Assembly (NCBI RefSeq): GCF_019375555.1
Contig: NZ_JAHXDN010000004.1
Coordinates: forward strand, 124,001 to 188,000
Source of the DNA: Roseobacter insulae
GTDB lineage: Bacteria; Pseudomonadota; Alphaproteobacteria; Rhodobacterales; Rhodobacteraceae
DNA length: 64,000 bases
Direction: 5' to 3'
Shown: piece after piece, positions 35,284 to 42,625 of the stretch
How the letters are laid out: the number at the start of each line of letters is the position of its first letter
How positions within the stretch are numbered: the stretch's first letter is position 1
Made by a program: the position numbers and the translations under genes
The notes under the pieces: model-generated
The model's input: only the letters and a program-made list of their open reading frames with translations
Told to the model about the DNA's origin: nothing
The model's database searches: none

Positions 35284-36186
35284 ATGAAATCCGTGGGTAT
35301 TATCGGCATCGGCGACATGGGCAGCGGTATCGCCAAGAACCTCATTGCAAATGGCTTCACCGTCACCGGGCTGGACCTCGATCCGGACCGGATGAAGGCG
35401 TTCACGGCGATGGGAGGAACCGCCGCAACCTCGCCTGCGGATGTGGCGCGTGCATCACAGGCCGTCTTTGTCATGGTGATGACGGGAGATCAGGCCAAAT
35501 CCGTTCTCTTTGGCGGGGAGGGCCTTGTGGAACACCTGCCGCAGGGCGCGGCGGTGATCCTGAGCGCGACCATCAAGCCGCGTGAAGCCCGCGAGATCGG
35601 GAAAGCGATGGCCGGATCGGGCATTCACCTCATCGATACGCCGGTGTCGGGTGGATTTCCCGGCGCGCAAGGCGGGACCCTCACGATGATGGCCGCCGCA
35701 CCAGATGTTGTGCTGGACCGTTTTGCCCCTGTCCTGCAAGCGGTATCTGCCAACATTCACCGGGTGGGCACGCAACCGGGCGAGGGTCAGACCGTCAAAG
35801 CCTGTCTGCAGTCGCTGATCGGCGCGCAGTTCTCCGCCACCTTTGAGGCTGCGGCGCTGGCGGCCAAGGCCGGCGTCCCGGGTCAGGTCCTGCTGGATGT
35901 CTTCTCGACATCCTCGGCGGGATGCGGCGTTGTGAACAACGCGCTGGAAAAGATTATCGACCGTCAGTTCGAGGGCACGGGCAGCCACATCAACACGATG
36001 CACAAGGACCTGACGATCTCCATGAGCCTGGGCGAGGAACTGGGCGTGCCGCTGCACACGGCTGCATCCGCGATGCAGGTTTTTCACGCCGGTCGTACAA
36101 GGTATCCCAACGGGGACAACTGGGTCTGCACCCGCGTGATCGAAGAGATTGTCGGCGCGGAACTGCACCGCGATCCGAAGTCATGA
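35284..36186 (+). CDS. 3-hydroxyisobutyrate dehydrogenase-like NAD(P)-dependent oxidoreductase
   Basis: A 300-residue beta-hydroxyacid dehydrogenase. The N-terminal nucleotide motif is GIIGIGDMGSGIAKNL. The substrate motif DTPVSGG lies near residues 118-124, and the catalytic lysine in GEGQTVKACLQ near 171. The family includes tartronate-semialdehyde, L-threonate and 3-hydroxyisobutyrate dehydrogenases; a sugar-acid substrate is most likely given the isomerase encoded next. AAGGGAGAG precedes the ATG, and the stop overlaps the next start as ATGA. Transcription may be controlled by the leader at 35112-35283. Confidence 0.87.
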   Translation: MKSVGIIGIGDMGSGIAKNLIANGFTVTGLDLDPDRMKAFTAMGGTAATSPADVARASQAVFVMVMTGDQAKSVLFGGEGLVEHLPQGAAVILSATIKPREAREIGKAMAGSGIHLIDTPVSGGFPGAQGGTLTMMAAAPDVVLDRFAPVLQAVSANIHRVGTQPGEGQTVKACLQSLIGAQFSATFEAAALAAKAGVPGQVLLDVFSTSSAGCGVVNNALEKIIDRQFEGTGSHINTMHKDLTISMSLGEELGVPLHTAASAMQVFHAGRTRYPNGDNWVCTRVIEEIVGAELHRDPKS

Positions 36187-37046
36187 AACTGGGGGTCATT
36201 TGCGACGGTATCAGCCGCGATCTGCGTCATGCGGTTGATGTGATGGATGAGTTCGATCTGGACTATGCCGAATTGCAGTTTGTCGGTGATACCGAGGTTG
36301 GCGATCATTCTACCGCTGAAATCCGAGAAATCGACAAGCTGCTACGGGATCGCGGAAAACCCGTGTCCTGTCTGTCCCGACACATCTTTGCCGGTATGAG
36401 CACCCAGAACCGGCCCGGTGACGCGCTGCATACACAACACATGGATGCGCTCAAACGGGTGATCGAAATGGCGCATATCGTCGGCTCTCCGCTGGTCCGC
36501 ATCATGACTCAGAAGAAGGAGCAGATCCTCTGGGGCATGAACGGCGCGGAGAAATGGAACGTCGCCCATGGCGCGTGGGACAGCATGGCCCCGATGATCG
36601 CGCCCGCCGTGGAGATGGCGCGCGCAGAAGGGGTGACACTGGTGGTCGAGACCGGCAATGGCACCATGGTGAATTCCAACTACACTGCGCGGCGGCTGAT
36701 TGACGAGCTGCAGGCGAAGGACGTGCTGCAGGTTTTATGGGACCCGGGCAATAATTGCTGGTGCCACGAACGCGCTTACCCGGAAGGCTATGACGAGGTG
36801 AAGGGCGGCTATCTGGGCCATGTCCACATCAAGGACGTCTGGGTCGATACGCCCCGCGCGACGCTCGAACTGCGTAAAATGGGTGACGGCCAGTTGGGGC
36901 CTCTGTTTCCCGACATCGCCGCTGCGCTCAGAAACGACGGCTATGATGGCGTCATCTCCTTCGAAAGCGTGTACCACCCCGGCAATGGCGATTTCGAAGC
37001 GGGTTTCAGGCAGTGTATTGCCCAGTTCAAAACCCTGTTTTCCTGA
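36183..37046 (+). CDS. sugar phosphate isomerase/epimerase-like TIM barrel
   Basis: A 287-residue AP-endonuclease-2-type barrel. Metal-binding residues typical of the fold are present: E in LVVETGNG, D and the following H in LWDPGNNCWCHE, H in HVHIKDVW, and E in ISFESVYH. It is translationally coupled to the dehydrogenase (ATGA), so the two act on one pathway, probably a sugar acid. Hydroxypyruvate-isomerase-like, epimerase and dehydratase roles are all possible. No kinase or aldolase for threonate-type pathways lies beside it. Confidence 0.82.
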   Translation: MKLGVICDGISRDLRHAVDVMDEFDLDYAELQFVGDTEVGDHSTAEIREIDKLLRDRGKPVSCLSRHIFAGMSTQNRPGDALHTQHMDALKRVIEMAHIVGSPLVRIMTQKKEQILWGMNGAEKWNVAHGAWDSMAPMIAPAVEMARAEGVTLVVETGNGTMVNSNYTARRLIDELQAKDVLQVLWDPGNNCWCHERAYPEGYDEVKGGYLGHVHIKDVWVDTPRATLELRKMGDGQLGPLFPDIAAALRNDGYDGVISFESVYHPGNGDFEAGFRQCIAQFKTLFS

Positions 37047-37192
37047 CCGCGCTGCGTGGTGCAAACAGATTTCCTGCCTGCCATGCGCTACGCTAGGTAG
37101 ACGCACCGGGCACGCGGCGCCTGCCTGACGGGCGCTGTGAAATCCAGGTAACATGCCCGGGCCTGCAGCAGGATATTGGTCTGCGCGCATAC
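37047..37192. other. intergenic between convergent genes
   Basis: A 146-bp gap between two convergent genes. It has several GC-rich inverted repeats but no terminator with a T-run that I can support. Confidence 0.35.
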
Positions 37193-37846
37193 TCAGCGGG
37201 TAAAGAACCTGTAGATTGGCATCAGCTCGGAAAACTCGGCAATGGTGCGCGCCGCCAGGTCAGGGCGCACCACAAAATCCGTGTCTGCGATGTCCTTCCA
37301 GCCGGAAAACCCCTTGTGGCGCAACGCCTCCGCATGCGGGTGATCCTTGTCGAAACCGGCGGGCACCCGTTTGAGGGCAGGGTCCGGAACCCTGATGGCC
37401 TTGGCGCGCAGCCGTGCCGCCAACGCCATCAGCGTCGCGCCTCTCGGTCCCGCCATCTCACTGCGGAATAACTCCAACCCGGGTTTGTCGAACTGGAAAA
37501 TGCCGCATCCGAGTGTCAACCGCTCGCTGTCCAGACCGAAAAACCACATCGGCGCCTTCGCTGGTGCGCCGCTGGAGGCGAAAGACAAGTGGATATGCGC
37601 ATTGTAAGGCGTCTTGTCCTTGGAAAACCGGACGTCCCGGTAGATGCGGTAAAGCTTGTGGTCGTGCGCTGTGCCCGTCAGGGTTTCAAGTGCGCGCGAC
37701 ATCACCTTGCCAAAGTGACCGGCTGGTTTCTTCACCGTCTCCTCGTAATAGGATTTATATGCGGTGAACCACTCCCTGTTATTATTTTGCCTAAGATCAG
37801 ACAGGAATGCCACGGCCTCGGGCGAAAAGTGATCGAAGTCTCTCAT
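37193..37846 (-). CDS. DUF2461 family protein
   Basis: A 217-residue protein matching the DUF2461 (TIGR02453) family, cytoplasmic and of unknown function. Characteristic segments are FLSDLRQNNNREWFTAYKSY near the N-terminus, YRIYRDVRFSKDKTPYNAH in the middle and FSELMPIYRFF at the end. ATG 37846 follows AAAGGAAC; the frame is open further upstream. It is the last of a leftward series that includes a sigma factor, but the gaps do not prove one operon. Confidence 0.85.
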   Translation of the reverse strand: MRDFDHFSPEAVAFLSDLRQNNNREWFTAYKSYYEETVKKPAGHFGKVMSRALETLTGTAHDHKLYRIYRDVRFSKDKTPYNAHIHLSFASSGAPAKAPMWFFGLDSERLTLGCGIFQFDKPGLELFRSEMAGPRGATLMALAARLRAKAIRVPDPALKRVPAGFDKDHPHAEALRHKGFSGWKDIADTDFVVRPDLAARTIAEFSELMPIYRFFTR

Positions 37847-37856
37847 GAAGTTCCTT

Positions 37857-38201
37857 TCACGACTTTGGCGGCATGGCGGCGGCGTGCTCAAGGCATATCG
37901 ACAGCCATTTCTTCAGGGTTTCGGTGTCGCAATCGTCGTTCGCGACCAAGATGAACCCGCCCAGCTTGCGGGTGCCGTGGATCACCGGTTGCGCATGCGG
38001 GTCGGACAGCGCCTGCGCTTCATGGTCCTTGCCGACGCGGAACATGAAACGCCTGACGCCATGCTTGTCCCGGCGCGCGCCCGAAATCATGTTACCGTTG
38101 AGGAAAAAGCAATTTCCGCCCATCATGCGCTTTTCCGAAATGCCGACATGCGCCTCAAGGGCGCGGCGCATGCGAGTGGTCAGCTCTTCGTCGTAGGGCA
38201 T
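37857..38201 (-). CDS. TfoX N-terminal domain protein
   Basis: A 114-residue protein resembling the TfoX N-terminal domain (SEKRMMGGNCFFLNGNMISG, and a final strand with GFILVAND). Full-length TfoX regulates competence in gammaproteobacteria; stand-alone N-domains such as this have no settled function. ATG 38201 overlaps the MAPEG gene stop (TGATG), so the two are translationally coupled. Longer in-frame starts are rejected for this reason. Confidence 0.78.
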   Translation of the reverse strand: MPYDEELTTRMRRALEAHVGISEKRMMGGNCFFLNGNMISGARRDKHGVRRFMFRVGKDHEAQALSDPHAQPVIHGTRKLGGFILVANDDCDTETLKKWLSICLEHAAAMPPKS

Positions 38202-38599
38202 CAGACCATGCCCGCCAGTTGCGCCAGAATTGTCGCGGCCAGGACGGTCATCACCAGTGACGTCATCGCCGCTCCGACAAGCCGCCCCCCGCTGGTCGCG
38301 GAGCGGCGCAGCGCCGCGTAGTGGATGAGGCGGGCCAACAACAGGACACCGCCGCAGACCATGACAAACCAACCCGGTGCACCGGTGATCTCGGCACCTG
38401 CGAGCGCAAGCAGGGCCAACGGCACATATTCGGTGAAGTTCCCATGCGCGCGCATGCGTTTCAGCAGGTCTTCGTCATCACCGTGTAACAGCATGATCCC
38501 GGTCTTGGCGCGCCTCAAACCGACCATGATCGACATTGGCACGCTTACCAGCACGAAAATTGCTGTAAAAAACAGCGTTATCTGTGGCGCTTCCAACAT
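38201..38599 (-). CDS. MAPEG family membrane protein
   Basis: A 132-residue integral membrane protein with four hydrophobic segments. It carries the MAPEG-type stretch DDEDLLKRMRAHGNFTEYVP after the first helix. Family members are membrane glutathione transferases or peroxidases (YecN-like in bacteria). It is coupled to the TfoX-like gene by a one-base overlap. The catalytic status is unknown. Confidence 0.85.
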   Translation of the reverse strand: MLEAPQITLFFTAIFVLVSVPMSIMVGLRRAKTGIMLLHGDDEDLLKRMRAHGNFTEYVPLALLALAGAEITGAPGWFVMVCGGVLLLARLIHYAALRRSATSGGRLVGAAMTSLVMTVLAATILAQLAGMV

Positions 38600-38624
38600 T
38601 GGACACCTCTCCTTCGTTCGCGGT

Positions 38625-39011
38625 TCAAGATGTCATGCTCTCGTATGTGATCAGCGCAAAGCGCGCGCCCTGTGGATCGGTCAGCGTCGCCATGCGGCCC
38701 ACGCCCGGCATCTCCATTGCCGGTGTCACCACCGTGGCGCCCTTTTCCTGCGCCGTGGCGACACTCGCATCCACATCGGCAACCGTGAAATAGATCGTCC
38801 AACTGCCCTGATCTTCCGGCATGGGGGAAAACCCTCCGATCGGCGTTTCGCCCACCACTGCAGCGCCGTAGCTCGACCCATCCTGCATCGGCATGTCCCG
38901 GATCGTCCACGCGAGAACGTCCTGGTAAAAGGATTTGGCCGCAGTCTGGTCCGGGCCCGAATGACCGATCCATCCGGAATTGCCCACGGCTGTCATTTCG
39001 AGAATGCTCAT
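38625..39011 (-). CDS. VOC (glyoxalase) family protein
   Basis: A 128-residue protein of the vicinal-oxygen-chelate fold with two beta-alpha-beta-beta-beta repeats. The first ends near the SSYGAAVVGETPIGGF segment; the second includes TIYFTVADVDASVATAQEKGA and closes with DPQGARFALITYE. ATG 39011 follows CAGGAGACAAG. Such single VOC genes often sit beside ECF sigma factors of the kind encoded next. The substrate is not known. Confidence 0.85.
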   Translation of the reverse strand: MSILEMTAVGNSGWIGHSGPDQTAAKSFYQDVLAWTIRDMPMQDGSSYGAAVVGETPIGGFSPMPEDQGSWTIYFTVADVDASVATAQEKGATVVTPAMEMPGVGRMATLTDPQGARFALITYESMTS

Positions 39012-39085
39012 GTCTTGTCTCCTGTGATTTTCAGCCCCGGTCGATTGACGGGGACAAACCAAGGACGCACGAAGCGACGGCACCC

Positions 39086-40321
39086 CTACAAAGGGGTAAA
39101 CATTTTTTTGCAGGTGGATATTTGGTCTTTTATGACAACGCGCTCCGGTTCCGTCGGGCCAAGTGTCAGGGCCTTCTCAAAGGCAGCGACCGCCCGGCGC
39201 GGCAGGCCGGATTGCAAAAACAGGCCACCCTGCATCGTATGGTACCACCGGTAATCCGACAGATCACAGGCCAGCGTTTCCATTTCCTTCAAGGCATGTT
39301 CTGCGCCGCGGGTCTTGGCCATCGCCGCAATATGGTTCAATCGCACCACCGGTGTGGGCTGAATGACGTAAAGGGCCGCATAATGCGCCTCGATCTTCTG
39401 CCAGTCCGTTGCTTGGGCAGATGGCGCCAGTGCATGTTCCGCGGCAATGGCTGCCTGCACGCGGTAAGGTCCGGAATGTCCAAGGCGCTCTGATTTCTGA
39501 AGAAGCGCAACAGCCTCCGCAATGGCCGTTTTGTCCCACAGGCGGCGATCCTGATCTTCCAGAGAAACCAGTCTTCCATCTGAATCGATACGCGCCGCGC
39601 GCCGGGCATGTTGAAACAGGAGCAGGGACAACAGGGCGATCTGGTCGCCCATGCCCGCAAACAGATCCGCCAGTAGCCGCGCCAGCCGAATTGCTTCCTC
39701 GCACAGCGTCACGCGCATTTGTGCGGCGCTGTTGGACGTCGACCATCCTTCGTTGAACATCAGGTACACCATCAGTGAGACCTCGCCCAGCCGTCTGCCC
39801 CGCTCCTGCGGGCTTGGCGTTTCAAAGGCAATCCGGTTGGTGGCGATCTTCTTTTTTGCGCGGGTCACGCGCTGCTCCATCGTTTTCGTGGCCACCAGAA
39901 ATCCTCGTGCGATTTCCGCCACGCTCAGTCCGGCCACGATGCGCAACGCCAGCGCGATCTGATCCTGCCGGGACAAGGCCGGGTGACAACAGATAAACAG
40001 CAGCCGCAACACGTCGTCTCGCACGTCGTCGGGGTCCGGCAAGGGGTCTTCATCTGCCATCAGCACGGATGGTTCCACTTGCAGAAGCACGCGGTGACGC
40101 TGCGTCTTTCGCACCCGGTCCAATCCGGCATTCCGAGCGGTCGTCAGCAACCAGGCCAGTGGATCACGCGGCGCCCCCTTGCCTTCCCACGCCGTCACGG
40201 CCTTCAGGCAGGCATCCGAAAAAGCCTCCTCGGCAAGGTCCATGTCCCGGAAGTAACGGGTCAAGGCAGCCAGGGCGCGCGGCCTGTTGTTGGAAAAAGT
40301 GGCTTCGAGCCATTCGGACAT
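39086..40321 (-). CDS. ECF sigma factor of the ECF42-like group with C-terminal TPR-like domain
   Basis: A 411-residue extracytoplasmic-function-type sigma factor. Sigma region 2 is near the N-terminus (FRDMDLAEEAFSDACLKAV, with DPLAWLLTTARN) and sigma4 at about 130-180 (QIALALRIVAGLSVAEIARGF). These are followed by a long alpha-helical C-terminal domain of about 220 residues (DUF6596/TPR-like). This layout, with a YCII/DGPF gene directly upstream, fits the ECF42 group, which has no anti-sigma factor. The start lies five bp after the YCII stop. ATG 40321 is chosen over the longer frame. Confidence 0.87.
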   Translation of the reverse strand: MSEWLEATFSNNRPRALAALTRYFRDMDLAEEAFSDACLKAVTAWEGKGAPRDPLAWLLTTARNAGLDRVRKTQRHRVLLQVEPSVLMADEDPLPDPDDVRDDVLRLLFICCHPALSRQDQIALALRIVAGLSVAEIARGFLVATKTMEQRVTRAKKKIATNRIAFETPSPQERGRRLGEVSLMVYLMFNEGWSTSNSAAQMRVTLCEEAIRLARLLADLFAGMGDQIALLSLLLFQHARRAARIDSDGRLVSLEDQDRRLWDKTAIAEAVALLQKSERLGHSGPYRVQAAIAAEHALAPSAQATDWQKIEAHYAALYVIQPTPVVRLNHIAAMAKTRGAEHALKEMETLACDLSDYRWYHTMQGGLFLQSGLPRRAVAAFEKALTLGPTEPERVVIKDQISTCKKMFTPL

Positions 40322-40325
40322 GTTC

Positions 40326-40697
40326 TTAACCTGTCGACAACACCCCGCCGGCCCATGCCACCGGTCGCACTTCGAGGCGGGCAATGGGCGAGGAGATCAT
40401 CTCGGCGAATTTCAGCGCCTCTTGCAGGTCATTGAAGTCAGCCGCGTAAAATCCCAGGAATCCTTCCTTCGTTTCAGCGAAGGGTCCGTCAACGATCAGG
40501 GGGGCCTGCGCGCGACCCGGCGCCGGATCAACGGTCACCGCCGTCGCGGGCGGCATCAGCTTGATGGAAAGGTAGTCTCCTCGTTCTCCCAGCGCCTCCT
40601 GCAACGCATAATGCCCGGTAAGCACCTGCTTTTGCTTTTCATCCGGCAGGTTTTCGAACACCCCCGGTTCACCGTAAATCGTGATCGCATACATCAT
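40326..40697 (-). CDS. YCII/DGPF family protein, partner of the ECF42-like sigma factor
   Basis: A 123-residue alpha-beta protein with the diagnostic DGPFAETKE motif near residues 77-85. DGPF proteins are regularly encoded next to ECF42 sigma factors and are thought to be targets or partners of them. Two adjacent ATGs occur; the upstream one at 40697 is seven bases after GGAGG. The gene is the first of the leftward group and is separated from the divergent B12 riboswitch by about 180 bp. Confidence 0.85.
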   Translation of the reverse strand: MMYAITIYGEPGVFENLPDEKQKQVLTGHYALQEALGERGDYLSIKLMPPATAVTVDPAPGRAQAPLIVDGPFAETKEGFLGFYAADFNDLQEALKFAEMISSPIARLEVRPVAWAGGVLSTG

Positions 40698-40879
40698 GAA
40701 GCGGCCTCCTTCCGACCAAATGATGTTGCGAGGACGCGCGACAAAAAGCAAATCCGACACCCGCGACACATAAAACCGGAGAAATACCGGTCTGTAGGCC
40801 CGCCACACCGGGGAAATCCCAGAACCTCACGACGCCCGGCGCTTGACATTGCGCGCGGTTGCGACGCAACTGCCTTTCA

Positions 40880-41062
40880 GTTGGTGCTTGTGAGAGCAAG
40901 TGAAAAGGGAATGTGCAGTCGGAAGGATTCGGCGAAGCACAGCCGCCCCCGCGACCGTGAACGGAAAGGTCTGCCAATGCCACTGGAGGGAACTCCGGGA
41001 AGGCGGCGCAGACCGAAGGCAGCCCTGCTGCCGGGATCCGTGAGCCGGGAGACCTGCCAGCG
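40880..41062 (+). ncRNA. cobalamin riboswitch 1
   Basis: An adenosylcobalamin-type riboswitch before the cob operon. Its landmarks are in order: GGTGC near 40883, GAAAAGGGAA at about 40902-40911, the GCCGCCCCCGC core near 40943, GGGAAGGC near 40998, and a B12 box (AGCCGGGAGACCTGCCAG) at 41043-41060. A possible -35 TTGACA is at 40843. A small CCGGA/TCCGG hairpin at 41076-41093 follows without a T-run, so control may act on translation of the first gene. High cobalamin should repress the operon. Confidence 0.92.
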
Positions 41063-41169
41063 ACACGTGAAGAAACCGGACGGGGTGTTCCGGTGTCGGG
41101 ACAAGACCTGATCCCTCAGGCCCATCTCGTCATCTGACCCACGTCCCATGACATATGGGACACAGCATC

Positions 41170-41568
41170 ATGACGACTGACGCAGCGGCGCGAAACGGTC
41201 AGACAACGGAACTGCTCGTCTGCGTGAAATGCAGGCGCGGCCTCGAAATCCCCGACGACGACCGCCGCCCGGGCCAGCGGCTCTACGACACTCTGGCCCA
41301 GCAACAGATGCCGCCGGGCATTCGGCTCAGGGCGGTCGAATGTCTGCAAAACTGCGATTATGGTTGCACCGTCGCGCTGCGGGGGGGCGATCGCTGGACC
41401 TATGTCTACGGAAACATCGACGAAGTGTCGCATCCTGACCTGCTGATTGATGGTGCGGCGCGTTATAACGCCACGCAGGACGGGCTGATCCCTTGGCGCG
41501 AGCGCCCTGAACATTTTAAACGCAACTGTATCGCGCGCATTCCGCCGCTGGAGACTGACCATGACTGA
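41170..41568 (+). CDS. DUF1636 family (2Fe-2S ferredoxin-like) protein
   Basis: A 132-residue protein of the DUF1636 family with a thioredoxin-like ferredoxin appearance. Cysteines are in LLVCVKCRRG near the N-terminus and in VECLQNCDYGC in the middle. They are spaced as a likely 2Fe-2S site. Genes of this family are recurrent partners of cobW and cobN in alphaproteobacteria, suggesting a redox or metal-handling role in cobalamin synthesis. The start may be 41155 or 41170; neither has a strong ribosome site. The stop overlaps cobW by eight bases. Confidence 0.8.
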   Translation: MTTDAAARNGQTTELLVCVKCRRGLEIPDDDRRPGQRLYDTLAQQQMPPGIRLRAVECLQNCDYGCTVALRGGDRWTYVYGNIDEVSHPDLLIDGAARYNATQDGLIPWRERPEHFKRNCIARIPPLETDHD

Positions 41569-42619
41569 TTTTTCGAAACTGCCTGTCACCGTGATCACCG
41601 GGTTTCTGGGGTCAGGCAAAACCACGCTGATCCGTGAACTGATGCAGAACCCCGGCGGCAAACGCCTGGCGGTTGTGGTGAATGAATTCGGCGACGTGGG
41701 TGTCGATGGTGACATCCTCAAAAGCTGCGCGATCCCGGATTGCCCTGCGGAAAACATCATGGAGCTTGCCAACGGCTGCATCTGCTGCACGGTGGCGGAC
41801 GATTTCATTCCGACTATCGAAGCGCTGATGGCTCTGGAGCCGCGTCCCGATCACATCCTGATCGAGACCTCCGGTCTCGCGCTGCCGAAACCGCTGCTCA
41901 AGGCCTTCGACTGGCCCGATATCCGCTCGAAGATCACGGTGGACGGCGTGATCGCACTGGCCGATGCCGAGGCTGTCGCAGCGGGCCGTTTCGCACCGAA
42001 CGTGGCGGCGGTGGACGCGCAGCGCGAAGCCGATGACAGCATCGACCATGAAACGCCGCTTTCCGAAGTTTTCGAGGACCAGATTTCCTGTGCGGACATC
42101 ATCCTCTTGACCAAACCTGACCTGGCCGGTGCCGAGGGCGTGGCAAAGGCCCGGGCCGTTATCGCTGCCGAAGCACCGCGCCCCTTGCCGGTGGTCGAAG
42201 TGGCCGAAGGCATCGTTGACCCGCGCATCATCCTTGGGCTGGAAGCCGCTGCCGAAGACGATATGGACGCCCGGCCCAGCCATCACGATGATCATGACGA
42301 CCACGAACATGACGATTTCGACAGCATCGTTGTCGATATCCCCGAACAGGCCGACCCGGCGGATCTGGTGCGCGCAGTCGAAGCGCTGGCCAAGGATCAC
42401 AACATTCTGCGCGTCAAGGGATACGCTGCCGTGACCGGGAAACCGATGCGTCTGCTGGTGCAGGCCGTGGGGCCACGGGTGCGTCACCAGTACGACCGTC
42501 CGTGGCAAACAGACGAAGCGCGCCGGGGGCGTCTGGTGGTGATTGCCGAACATGATGACATCAATGCCGACACGATAAAGGCGGTTCTGGGTGTCAAGGC
42601 CGCCGAGGCAGCCGAGTAA
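41561..42619 (+). CDS. cobW: CobW, GTP-dependent cobalt chaperone
   Basis: A 352-residue G3E-family GTPase thought to deliver Co(II) to the cobaltochelatase. The P-loop GFLGSGKT is at 14-21, the metal-binding CxCC motif (C73, C75, C76) in NGCICCTV, the LTKPDL base-recognition segment near 187, and a His/Asp-rich linker (SHHDDHDDHEHDD) near 245-260. The C-terminal CobW_C domain ends the protein. It overlaps the DUF1636 gene by eight bases and lies six bp before cobN. Confidence 0.93.
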   Translation: MTDFSKLPVTVITGFLGSGKTTLIRELMQNPGGKRLAVVVNEFGDVGVDGDILKSCAIPDCPAENIMELANGCICCTVADDFIPTIEALMALEPRPDHILIETSGLALPKPLLKAFDWPDIRSKITVDGVIALADAEAVAAGRFAPNVAAVDAQREADDSIDHETPLSEVFEDQISCADIILLTKPDLAGAEGVAKARAVIAAEAPRPLPVVEVAEGIVDPRIILGLEAAAEDDMDARPSHHDDHDDHEHDDFDSIVVDIPEQADPADLVRAVEALAKDHNILRVKGYAAVTGKPMRLLVQAVGPRVRHQYDRPWQTDEARRGRLVVIAEHDDINADTIKAVLGVKAAEAAE

Positions 42620-42625
42620 CCTGCC

